Source of the DNA: Chitinophagales bacterium
GTDB taxonomy: Bacteria > Bacteroidota > Bacteroidia > Chitinophagales > Saprospiraceae
DNA length: 64,000 nt
Assembly (NCBI GenBank): GCA_026928325.1
Contig: JAIXKS010000027.1
Coordinates: 1 to 64,000 of the forward strand
Reading direction: 5' to 3'
The notes under the pieces were generated by a model. It was not told where the DNA came from, ran no database searches, and saw nothing but the letters and a program-made list of their open reading frames with translations. The position numbers were made by a program, and so were the translations under genes. Positions 38,586-48,300 of this stretch are shown one piece after another. The first letter of the stretch is position 1; the number at the start of each line of letters is the position of its first letter.

Positions 38586-41114
38586 ATGCAATCGAACCAC
38601 CGTTACAGTAAAATCATTTATGCAATCGCTTTAGCGTCATTCGGGCTAATGGTTTCAGTGTTTGTTTTTTTTACAGCGGGCGGCATAGCATCATTTGAAG
38701 AATTAGAAAATCCTAAATACGACCTAGCGTCTGTTATTTACGACGTGCGAGGAGAGGCTTTTGGTAGGTATTATATTGAGGAACGTGTTGCGCTCACTTA
38801 TGACAAATTATCTCCAGATGTAGTCCATGCATTAATATCAACAGAAGATGTTAGATTTTATAAACATAGTGGTATAGATTTAAGAGCACTATCCAGAGTT
38901 GGGTTCAAAACCCTTGCTTTTGGCCAAAAGAGTTCCGGTGGTGGAAGTACCATAACCCAGCAATTAGCCAAGCTCCTTTACGAAAGGCCGAAAACTTCTG
39001 GTGTATCCTTTCCAAAGCGCATTTTCACATTAGTGAAATCAAAATTTAAAGAATGGATCATTGCTGTAAAACTAGAACGAGCTTATACCAAGGAAGAGAT
39101 CTTGGCCATGTATCTCAATAAATTTGAATTTATCAATGGAGCACACGGCATTGAAGCCGCTGCCAATATTTACTTCAACAAATCACAAGCGGATCTGACC
39201 ATACCCGAGGCAGCGACATTGGTCGGTATGCTTAAAAATCCTAGTCTCTACAATCCAAAAAGATTTCCCGATCGATGCGAAGCACGAAGAAATGTCGTCC
39301 TCAACTTGATGAAAGACAATGGATATATCGACAAAAGCACTTTGCAGGCCTTCGAAAAAGAACCATTAGATATGTCATCATTCGTTCGAAAATCGCAGAG
39401 TGATGGCCCTGCTCCCTATTTTAGGGCAGAGTTGACGAAATTTTTGCGTACACTTTTTACCAAAGAAAATATAAAAAAAGCGGACGGTTCCGAATACAAT
39501 ATTTATACAGACGGACTAAAAATCTACACAACCTTAGATCTTACCTACCAAAAGTATGCAGAGGAAGCGGTCACTGAACACATGATTAAAAATCAAGATC
39601 GCTTTAATAGAATTTGGAAAAACATGGATCCATGGACGTATGACGCAGATAATTATCAAAAAAAATTGAGGGCTTCCATCCTAGAAAGTCAATGTAAAAG
39701 TTCGGATAGATATCTTGCGCTTCGCGATAAAATGCTAGGTGCAACGCTAAATAGTATAGCTAGTAAATATTCCGGAATTCCAATGTCGGACAATATCATT
39801 AAAACCCTCGATTCTATCTATACGAATCACAAAACTTGGCATCAGGCGACAGAAGCAAAAAAACTAGATGTTTCCAAACAAGGTGAATACCATCGACTTT
39901 TAAATGATGATTTGTGGGTATCGTTAAACGCCCAATACAAAAGTCTTCAAGATTCGTTCCAAGCGATTTTCAACCGACCTATAAAGATGAAAGTCTTTGA
40001 TTACGACGAAGGAGAAAAGGAAGTTGTCATGTCACCGTACGATTCTGTCCGGTATCATAAAATGTTTCTTCAATCTGCTATGATGGTTGTCGAACCAAGT
40101 ACAGGATTTGTTAAGGCTTGGGTAGGTGGCGTCAATCACAAATACTTCAAATACGATCATATCACCATGCGGCGCTCCGTCGGATCAACGATCAAACCTT
40201 TTGTCTATACGCAAGCCATGGCTTTAGCCGGAATTTCACCTTGTCAAGAATTTGAAGACATGCAATATACCATCTCTCCGGCCGATTCAGGGTTTGGCTT
40301 AGGAGAAGAGTGGTCACCTGCCAATGCCGAGGAGCGATTTAGTGGCGAAAAGTACAATTTATATCGAGGGCTCCTCTATTCTAAAAACTCAATTACGGTA
40401 AGGTTGATTAAAGAATTGGGCACGGTCGAACCGATCAGAGATCTAATGAATAACCTGGGCATAGATAAAAATCTAAGGCTCGAAAATGGTCGATTAGCCG
40501 TTCCGGCAGTTCCGTCCATATGTCTAGGTGCTGTTGATTTGACACCACTTGAAATGACTGGTGCTTACACAGCTTTTGCCAATAACGGCTCTTATACACA
40601 ACCTATTTTCATTTCAAGAATAGAAGATAAAAATGGAAAAGTAATCTATAACGGTATTCCCGAAAGGAAATCTGCCATTAATCCGCTCTACAACTCGGTT
40701 ATGGTTTCTATGCTTTCGAATAACGTTTCAGGAAGTTCGGGTATGCGTGTTAAATCCAAGATAGGTGGAAAAACTGGAACAACCAATGACTTTGCTGATG
40801 GTTGGTTTATGGGAATTACGCCTTCATTAGTAATAGGAGTATGGGTCGGCGGCGATGACAAATGGATTAGGTTTAGATCTATTAGTGAAGGACAAGGCTC
40901 TGTAATGGCCAAGCCTATAACGTCTATATTTTTGCAAAAGCTAGAACAAGATAATGACTCTGGATATAATTATAATGAAAACTTCCCAAATCCACCGACA
41001 GGATACAAGGAATTGACAGATTGTGGATTATATCATACGGAACGAAAAGCTACGGAAATGAATACTTCGACAGACCAAAAGTCCAAGAGAGAGGTTTTTG
41101 ACGAAGAATTTTAA
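38586..41114 (+). CDS. Class A penicillin-binding protein (transglycosylase/transpeptidase)
   Basis: 842-residue bifunctional peptidoglycan synthase. One N-terminal membrane anchor (about residues 12-33) is followed by a GT51 glycosyltransferase domain (ALISTEDVRFYKHSGID, GGGSTITQQLAKLLYERP, with the catalytic glutamate in ISTEDVRF). The transpeptidase domain has the SxxK serine in RSVGSTIKPF (about residue 538), SKNS as the SxN motif, and KTGTTNDFADGWF. The layout is that of PBP1a. It follows trhO by 48 bases. Confidence 0.94.
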   Translation: MQSNHRYSKIIYAIALASFGLMVSVFVFFTAGGIASFEELENPKYDLASVIYDVRGEAFGRYYIEERVALTYDKLSPDVVHALISTEDVRFYKHSGIDLRALSRVGFKTLAFGQKSSGGGSTITQQLAKLLYERPKTSGVSFPKRIFTLVKSKFKEWIIAVKLERAYTKEEILAMYLNKFEFINGAHGIEAAANIYFNKSQADLTIPEAATLVGMLKNPSLYNPKRFPDRCEARRNVVLNLMKDNGYIDKSTLQAFEKEPLDMSSFVRKSQSDGPAPYFRAELTKFLRTLFTKENIKKADGSEYNIYTDGLKIYTTLDLTYQKYAEEAVTEHMIKNQDRFNRIWKNMDPWTYDADNYQKKLRASILESQCKSSDRYLALRDKMLGATLNSIASKYSGIPMSDNIIKTLDSIYTNHKTWHQATEAKKLDVSKQGEYHRLLNDDLWVSLNAQYKSLQDSFQAIFNRPIKMKVFDYDEGEKEVVMSPYDSVRYHKMFLQSAMMVVEPSTGFVKAWVGGVNHKYFKYDHITMRRSVGSTIKPFVYTQAMALAGISPCQEFEDMQYTISPADSGFGLGEEWSPANAEERFSGEKYNLYRGLLYSKNSITVRLIKELGTVEPIRDLMNNLGIDKNLRLENGRLAVPAVPSICLGAVDLTPLEMTGAYTAFANNGSYTQPIFISRIEDKNGKVIYNGIPERKSAINPLYNSVMVSMLSNNVSGSSGMRVKSKIGGKTGTTNDFADGWFMGITPSLVIGVWVGGDDKWIRFRSISEGQGSVMAKPITSIFLQKLEQDNDSGYNYNENFPNPPTGYKELTDCGLYHTERKATEMNTSTDQKSKREVFDEEF

Positions 41115-41128
41115 ACAACCCGCTACAT

Positions 41129-42334
41129 TTATCCCTTATTGTCAGGTAATGAGCGTTTTGCCAACTTCAAAAACAACAATACCATAACCGATAGGAAGAG
41201 AATAAACCCAAACATACCAACAGTAGAATCCGTGTGCAATAGTCCCATGGCAGCAGCAGCAAATGCTCCTCCGGTCATCCGCAAAGCACCACTTAATGCA
41301 GAAGCCGTACCCGAATTATCTCTAAATGGAACTAACGAAGCAGCGGTTGCATTGGGATTGATGATACCCACCGCAAACAACGTAGAAAATACCGCTACTA
41401 CTACCCAAATGTAAGATAAGCTTGGCATCCATAAAACCGCTATCAAAATAACCGTGGCAAATATTACTAATACATAGGAAGCTACATTTGCAACTTGAAT
41501 ATAATTAAAACGTCGAGTTAGAATGCCATTTAGATAACTTCCCGAGATCATACCCGAAGCATTGATTGCAAACAACAAAGAGAACGTCGCTTTATCCAAG
41601 CCGTAGTAGGTTAAGAATACAAAAGAGGCCGAAGATATATAAGCAAACAAAATCGACATAGACAAACTACCTGCGACCGTATAATAAATGAAATTTTTAT
41701 TGTCCAAGATTGCTAGATAATTTCGAGTTACAACTTTTACTTTTAGCGGTTCATTGTGCATATATCTGGCAGTTTCTGGCAAAAAGAAATAGATTATAAT
41801 AGCCACTAATAAAGCAAAAACGGTCAAGAAATAAAAAACAAATTCCCAATCTGCATGAATTAAAAAATAGCTACCAATGCTAGGAGCTATCAATGGAGCC
41901 ACGCCCATCACCAAGGCTATAGAAGAAAAAGCCCTAGCACGAAAAGCCGGAGGGTAAACATCCGTTATTATAGCCGTAGAGGCCACAATGCCCGCACATG
42001 CACCTATCGCTTGAATAAAACGCGCTCCAATCATCCAATTGATAGAGGGAACAATGGTAATAATAAAAGCCGAAATGATATATATAGAAAGGCCGATCAA
42101 TAAAGGTTTTTTTCGTCCGTACTTGTCCACAATAGGACCATAAACCAATTGCCCTAAAGCTATTCCCACAAAATAAGAGGTCAACGTAAAGGTAACTTCT
42201 CGCTCTGTCGTATGCAGGCTTTCAGCAATTCTTTGGAATCCCGGCAAATACATATCAATCGTAAATGGGCCAATAGCCGCAATGATTCCTAAAATAAATA
42301 TTAAAAATGTTCTATTAACTCGTGTATTTGCCAT
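41129..42334 (-). CDS. MFS transporter, Bcr/CflA drug-resistance family
   Basis: 401-residue inner-membrane exporter with twelve predicted helices. The first helices carry AAIGPFTIDMYLPGFQRIAE, the Bcr/CflA signature, followed by the MFS loop motif GPIVDKYGRKKPLLIGL (about residue 65) and motif C-like GVAPLIAPSIGSYF. Likely a proton-driven efflux pump for drugs or metabolites; the substrate cannot be told. Convergent with the penicillin-binding protein gene. Confidence 0.9.
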   Translation of the reverse strand: MANTRVNRTFLIFILGIIAAIGPFTIDMYLPGFQRIAESLHTTEREVTFTLTSYFVGIALGQLVYGPIVDKYGRKKPLLIGLSIYIISAFIITIVPSINWMIGARFIQAIGACAGIVASTAIITDVYPPAFRARAFSSIALVMGVAPLIAPSIGSYFLIHADWEFVFYFLTVFALLVAIIIYFFLPETARYMHNEPLKVKVVTRNYLAILDNKNFIYYTVAGSLSMSILFAYISSASFVFLTYYGLDKATFSLLFAINASGMISGSYLNGILTRRFNYIQVANVASYVLVIFATVILIAVLWMPSLSYIWVVVAVFSTLFAVGIINPNATAASLVPFRDNSGTASALSGALRMTGGAFAAAAMGLLHTDSTVGMFGFILFLSVMVLLFLKLAKRSLPDNKG

Positions 42335-42669
42335 ATTTTAACTACCCGTCATTCATCAGCTGCATCACGCGAATACAACTAAAAAAACAATGATTCAAAG
42401 GAAACAGAAAAAGGATAAATAGGTTTAGTTATTCGATTATAATTCAACAATCAATAATTCGAATACAATCATTCGATACCAATGATTAAAGGAATACCCT
42501 ATCGTGGAAAACACCATACATACATCATGAATCTACCCAAAATCAAATAAAAGCCCTGATTCTTTTATAAAAAAAGTAAAAAATTAAAAATAAATTTTAC
42601 ATATACAAAAATTTTACTTTATATTTGAACTTCATTATTATTTATCTCACTTCTAAAATCCAAATCACC
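42335..42669. other. Divergent intergenic region between the MFS and BNR-repeat genes
   Basis: About 335 bases, AT-rich. It includes near-repeats of TCGATTA/ATTCGA words (ATTCGATTAT at about 42431, ATTCGAATAC at about 42456, ATTCGATACC at about 42471) that could be operator-like, and a TATATTTG box at 42620-42627 for the plus-strand gene. Confidence 0.4.
42620..42627 (+). promoter_or_regulatory. Probable -7 box of the BNR-repeat gene
   Basis: TATATTTG matches TAnnTTTG. An in-frame TTG at 42625 lies inside it, so the ATG at 42670, which begins a clean signal peptide, is the better start. Confidence 0.55.
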
Positions 42670-44730
42670 ATGAAAATTTTGATACAATTTCTTTCAGTTT
42701 TATTGTTTTTAGCCTTCAACGTGAATTCGACGTATGCCCAGTGGACACCTTCAGGAGGTCCTTTTGGAGGAAAGGTTCAGTGTGTCGTTACGAGTGGTTC
42801 AAATATTTTCATGGGGACAAAATACGGTGTATTTCACTCAACCAATAATGGTGCTACTTGGACAGAATCCAATTCTGGATTAACCACAACCAATGTTCAG
42901 AGTATGGCTGTCAGTGGTAACAATATATATGCCGGAACATCTAAAGGTATGTTTTTATCCACGGACAATGCTAAAACTTGGAAAGAGATCAGCACCGGGT
43001 TGAGTTCAACCTATATTTGGTCTGTAAAGACAAGTGGTCAATATGTCTATGCTGGAACTAATGGAGGTGGCGTTTTCATATCATCCAATAATGGGACTTC
43101 ATGGGAAGCATACAATACAGGTATCACCAATAAAATCATCTTGTCCCTCGCTATAAACGGTCAAAATCTAATCGCCGGTACTAGTGTAGGAACCTTTGTT
43201 TCGTCTAATAACGGTGCTTCTTGGAGTGCTCCTAAAAGCGGAATTCCTCAAACAAAGATTGTAGATTTGATTTATATAGGAAATACGGCATTTGCAGCTA
43301 ATAATGCTGGTGTTTATGTATCTTCCAATCACGGCAATACCTGGACACCTTCAAGCGCTTCCTTTAGAAATAGTGTTTTATCGCTCTTTGCAAAGGACAA
43401 TAGTCTATATGCCTTTACAGAAAATGCAGGTCTATTTACCTCAACAAATAATGGTGTAAGTTGGACTTCTATCAATAAAGGCTTGGAAGGCATTCATCAA
43501 TTATATCTTGCTAATGTTGAATCAAATTTATTTGCTGGATCTTCAGCTGGTGTTTTTGTTTCCTCTAATAATGGTAGTTCTTGGACAGCAACAAGCAGCG
43601 GGATGCGGATTACAGAAGCAAAAGCATTATTGACTTTAGGATCATCAATCATAGCAGGAATGGACGGAAGCGGTATCTTTATTAGTACTAATGAAGGTAG
43701 TACATGGCAGGCATCCAATACGGGATTAAAAACCCTCAGGATTAATGCACTAGCCAAAGCCGGTAATAATCTATTTGCAGGAACTGCCGGAGGCGGTGTT
43801 TATATTTCTACGAACAATGGTCAGTCATGGTCAGAAGTCAATAATGGGCTTACAGATAAAAACATCAATGTAATCGTCACTGATGGTACGACCCTTTATG
43901 CCGGAACAGAAGGTAATGGCGTTTTCAAATCTTCGAATAATGGATCAACATGGACCAAAACCGGAAAATTGACCAATGGGCTTATTTTCTCTATGGCAGT
44001 AAGTGGAAATACAGTTATAGCCGGAACATTTGGAGATGGCATCTTCATTTCAACGGATAAAGGCGAAAATTGGATCCAAAGAAATTACGGTTTAACCAAT
44101 AGTTATATCAATGCATTATTAGTAAATGGCAATAAAATATATGCTGGAACGGAGCAAGGGATTTTCATTTCCAATGACAATGGCAATAGTTGGATTAAAT
44201 CATCCAATGGCTTAGCTAATGCTAGTATTCAAAGCCTTGCAGTCAGTGGCGGTAGGATTATGACCGGAAGTAGAACCAACTTTTTTGTTTCAGGTGACTT
44301 AGGTATCAATTGGACCGTATATAATACCGGTTTGCCTGCCAACACTTATACCGGAAGTATAACTAGTACCAATTCGAACCTCTATGCAGGTACTTTAGGT
44401 GGTGGAATTTGGCAAATCAAATTAACGCAAATACCAGTCGCTGTTGAAGAAGTAGGTCATGAGCTTGTACCTGCTTTTAAATTACACCAAAATGCACCCA
44501 ATCCTGTACAAGGAAATACAGCCATCAAATTTGAAATCCCTACGGCCAGTCAAGTAGTCATTGATATCTATGACGAACACGGCAAGGTAATCGATCAAAT
44601 TGTAAATGAGTATCTACAACCAGGTGTTTATACTACAAATTGGGAATCCAATGATCTTCCTGCCGGTATCTATGTTTATCAGATGAAAGCTGGAAATTAT
44701 ATCCAATCGAAAAAGATGATTATTCAATAA
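42670..44730 (+). CDS. Secreted BNR/Asp-box repeat protein with T9SS type A sorting domain
   Basis: 686 residues. A signal peptide (KILIQFLSVLLFLAF to about residue 25) is followed by about thirteen Asp-box-like motifs of the form S-[TSG]-N-[ND]-G-x-[ST]-W (for example SSNNGTSW, STNNGQSW), one every 40-45 residues, predicting beta-propeller blades. The C-terminal 80 residues (NAPNPVQGNTAIKFEIP, then GVYTTNWESNDLPAGIYVY and KKMIIQ) form a type A T9SS sorting domain. Expected to be exported and attached at or released from the surface. No catalytic residues of a sialidase were identified. Confidence 0.88.
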   Translation: MKILIQFLSVLLFLAFNVNSTYAQWTPSGGPFGGKVQCVVTSGSNIFMGTKYGVFHSTNNGATWTESNSGLTTTNVQSMAVSGNNIYAGTSKGMFLSTDNAKTWKEISTGLSSTYIWSVKTSGQYVYAGTNGGGVFISSNNGTSWEAYNTGITNKIILSLAINGQNLIAGTSVGTFVSSNNGASWSAPKSGIPQTKIVDLIYIGNTAFAANNAGVYVSSNHGNTWTPSSASFRNSVLSLFAKDNSLYAFTENAGLFTSTNNGVSWTSINKGLEGIHQLYLANVESNLFAGSSAGVFVSSNNGSSWTATSSGMRITEAKALLTLGSSIIAGMDGSGIFISTNEGSTWQASNTGLKTLRINALAKAGNNLFAGTAGGGVYISTNNGQSWSEVNNGLTDKNINVIVTDGTTLYAGTEGNGVFKSSNNGSTWTKTGKLTNGLIFSMAVSGNTVIAGTFGDGIFISTDKGENWIQRNYGLTNSYINALLVNGNKIYAGTEQGIFISNDNGNSWIKSSNGLANASIQSLAVSGGRIMTGSRTNFFVSGDLGINWTVYNTGLPANTYTGSITSTNSNLYAGTLGGGIWQIKLTQIPVAVEEVGHELVPAFKLHQNAPNPVQGNTAIKFEIPTASQVVIDIYDEHGKVIDQIVNEYLQPGVYTTNWESNDLPAGIYVYQMKAGNYIQSKKMIIQ

Positions 44731-44745
44731 TATAATGGAGTTATA

Positions 44746-44784
44746 ATAAAAAAGGAGAAAAGCGTGCTTTTCTCCTTTTTTATT
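44746..44784. terminator. Bidirectional rho-independent terminator after the BNR-repeat gene
   Basis: Arms AAAAAAGGAGAAAAGC and GCTTTTCTCCTTTTTT around a very short loop, with A before and T after. Serves the plus-strand BNR gene and the convergent minus-strand membrane protein gene. Confidence 0.9.
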
Positions 44785-44808
44785 TGAATTGGTAAAAAAA
44801 ACTGCAAT

Positions 44809-45234
44809 TTATGGCCAAATATGCCAAGGCAATCTAGATAAAATAAGGATTAATCCTAATCCATAAAAAATCATAATCGTCTTAGAAGCTGCCAATGTTC
44901 CCAATTGTTTTTTACTCTTTGAATATCCAATCGTTATCAAAGCTAAGGCTATGATATTAATGAGCGGATGCTCTACTGCAAACAATCTTGCGATACTATC
45001 CTTCATTGTTGCTCCCGACATATTACTAATCCCAAGTGGAGAAACAAAATAAAGAATCAAGCCTATCAACAATTGCAAATGGCCCATAATCAAGCCTACC
45101 AAAGCAAATGTTTTTAATTGGGCTGAGTTTTTCTTACTTAAAAATGAAAAAAGCGCAACAATAGCCGCAATAGCAATACCCAACAATGCCAACCAGGCAA
45201 AATGTGAGTGAGAAGTCTTCAATAATGAATACAT
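44809..45234 (-). CDS. Small four-helix membrane protein (cytochrome-B-like, Bacteroidota family)
   Basis: 141 residues with four hydrophobic helices. Histidines sit at the ends of three of them (SHSHFAWLALLG, LIMGHLQLLIGL, FAVEHPLINIIAL) and a fourth lies near the C-terminus (LPWHIWP), a pattern that suggests haem or metal binding. Similar Bacteroidota proteins are often annotated as cytochrome B, without proof. A minus-strand TACTTTTG box at 45264-45257 lies 23 bases upstream of the ATG. Confidence 0.65.
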   Translation of the reverse strand: MYSLLKTSHSHFAWLALLGIAIAAIVALFSFLSKKNSAQLKTFALVGLIMGHLQLLIGLILYFVSPLGISNMSGATMKDSIARLFAVEHPLINIIALALITIGYSKSKKQLGTLAASKTIMIFYGLGLILILSRLPWHIWP

Positions 45235-45256
45235 AATTATAACATTTTAAACTCAG

Positions 45257-45264
45257 CAAAAGTA
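45257..45264 (-). promoter_or_regulatory. Probable -7 box of the four-helix membrane protein gene
   Basis: The minus strand reads TACTTTTG, matching TAnnTTTG, shortly upstream of the ATG at 45234. Confidence 0.45.
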
Positions 45265-45327
45265 GTCAATCTATTTGAATTACCACTTAAAACCACAGAA
45301 CAAATTGACCTATCTCGTTACTTTTGA

Positions 45328-48300
45328 CTACTTTTTCTCATTCACTTGGATCCGCATACCTTGGCTATGGCTTGAAAACTCAGGTGCATACATACATTCG
45401 ATAGTCGTGATACCCGCTGAGAAATCGCCTTGATGTACGACACGCAATGGATATTCAAAAACAAACGTACCTTTAGGCAAATAGGAAAAGTAAAAATGGG
45501 TCGCCAAATCTTTGGTCGCTTCATAATACCCGAGACCTCCTTGATATTTGTATGAAGAAAGCACATTGACAGGCTCTAGCCCACTTGCGCGCATATCCTT
45601 CATATGTACATATTCCATCTCTCGATCCACTACCAATTCGATACGCACATGAAGCTTATCACCCGGATTTAGCACAGATGAAGCTGTAACTTCAACCAAC
45701 TGATCTCCTTTTGCGGTTTTTTCGACTTTATATATCTTCTTTTTAAGTTTCAAAGGCGTATCTTCAAAGGTCTTAATATTGTCTAAGTCCTCGAAATATT
45801 GGTAGTAGGCAGCGCCCCAAGCCACGGATTTATTATTATTCGTTACTTTGAGCGTAGCTTGTTCTTTATGAATATCCGATCCTGTCCATGCCTTCTTAAT
45901 ATATCCAGTACCCGATTCTGTTGCATGGGTTGAAGTATTCAACAATTCATTACCTACGAAGATAACCGGTTCTGTTCCTTCAGTCACCCAATTAGAGATA
46001 CCACCCTTTTCGCCGTGAATGAGCAAGGCATAAATCGCTGAAGCCGTGCCTTTAGATGTGGACCAATGATTGGTTTGCTTGTTTTTGAGCAACCACATCT
46101 TCATACGATCCAATTCTCCCTTATTGGCTTTGGATTCCGAAAACAACTCTATCAAAAGTGCTTGCCTTTCTATCGGCAATTGGTACCAATAATAACCATT
46201 TCCTTCATTCCAATACATGCCGAGTTCATCATTCTGGAAGGAACGCTCCCGCAAAGATTTAAGGATTTTATCGACGGTATTGTCTCCTTTTCTAACCATG
46301 ACTAAGCCAATCATCCCTTGTGCATATAAATTGCGTTTAGTCCAATATTTTTGAGATTGTCCTTGATAATATTGTATGGCCTCTTCTGCAATCGGCAAAG
46401 ACTTTACATGACTAAAAAATGATTTTACATATAAATAATGGATACTCATATAATCTAAGTGGTCATCATGGAGGTTTCCACCATATTTTTTAATATCTGC
46501 TTTCAGCTTTTCATACCTTATATTTAACCCTGTGTCCATATATTTTAAGGCTTCGGAGATAATATCACTCCAATCCGGATCCTGCATATCCATAGCACCC
46601 AGATGTATCAAATGGCCGATGTTTTCCAAAATCATCTGTGAGGTATAGAGATTATCGGTTCCTCCTTCTATCCAAGGAAATCCACCATTCGGCAATTGGC
46701 GTTCGCGAAGTTTTCTGATGGTCGTCGCCTTTTCATTGCCAAGCCTATTTAGATCAAAGAGAATGGCAATATTCCTTTTTTGCTCGTTTTCAGAAAGAGC
46801 TTGACGCACCCATGGAGTTTCTTCAAGCAAAGCCGTTTTTAACTCCTCATTTTTAAATAGATTGCTCACTAATGCGTCTTTATCCGAGTTTTTCCATTGA
46901 TCAAATACTGCTTTGATTTTAGGATGAGCATTTGCAATGGAAGCGGCCAATACATTGGCATACATGCGATCAATCAGAGCCTGTGTACTTGCACTACTAG
47001 ATTCTTGAATATATGGCAATGCCTGAATAGCGTACCAAATAGGACTCGCTGTATATTCAAAAGTATATCTAAAATCCTTTTTAGTAACGGAATTATTATC
47101 CTTAAAGGCATTAAAACGGAAAGTTCTGGTTGTATTGCCAGAAATCCAAAATGGCATCGTCTCTGTCACAAGCATACGATTGGTAATCACTGGAATTGTA
47201 TTTTCTTCTGCATCTGAATACCCACCCGAAATGGCTGTCACTCTATAAGTAATCGCATTATACTTGGTATCCGGTACCTTAATTTTCCAATGCACACCTT
47301 GCGAAGATCCTTTGGTGATATCAAAAGCGATTTCTAGATCTGATGTGACCAATTCCTTAGTGATATCTTGCATCGTGATGGCATCCCAAAGTTGAATGGA
47401 TGCCTTGCCTGATAATGATTGCTCACTTAGGTTAGAGATTTTAGCATTGATAGAAGCTAGGTCTCCATCTCGCAAAAACCGTGGTGCATTAGGCAATACC
47501 ATCAATTCTTTTTGAGTCTGAACATATCGCATATCATAACCGACCTGCAAGTCTGCCGTATGTGCAAACAACATGAGTTTCCATTTAGTCAAGGCTTCAT
47601 TCATGGTAAAGCTCAAGATTAAATTTCCATCAGCATCGGTTTTGATATCCGGATAAAAAAATACGGTTTCTTTAAGGTTTTTTCTCGGCTGAACCGTTGC
47701 GATGTCACTATCTTTAAGGTCTTGTTCCTGTTGGTAGGTCTGGTTAGCTTCTTCTGTTTTGGCAAATATATCTGCCACCGAATCGTTCTCAAAAGAAAAA
47801 TCTTCAGCCGCTGGTGCCGGCAAAGGTACTGCATTTCCATCCATCCTTCCGGCTTGCTTCATCATAGAATATTCGGCGTCCATTCTTCGAGGTGATAACG
47901 TATAAAGGCCTCGATCGAGCAGTCGTACCAATTGAGGATAGACTACGTCTTTGTAATTAATCCGCTCCTTAGGCCTAAATGAATCATCCAGACCATACGA
48001 ACCTCGATTATAACCAAATCCGGCATTATCCAAACTACCTCTGATATAGCTGGTAGGATAAAAATCCGTCTTCCAATATTGATTTTCAAACTGATCCAGG
48101 GAGGCATCATACATTGCGGCAAGGACTTCAGCCATTACCTTTTCTTTATGTAGTCCGGAAATCTTGATATTATATTGCTCCTTGCTTCCCGGCAATGTCT
48201 TATCTCTAAAAGTCTCAAAAGTAATTTTCAACTCTTTGTTGCTCCAAGGCACATCAATGTGGCCGGATCTCGAGAACCATCGATTTTCCTTGACATAAAA

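Noticed and set aside
42785-44420. Possible CRISPR-like or tandem DNA repeat
   Set aside because: The periodicity comes from Asp-box protein repeats; the DNA units are diverged and not separated by unique spacers.
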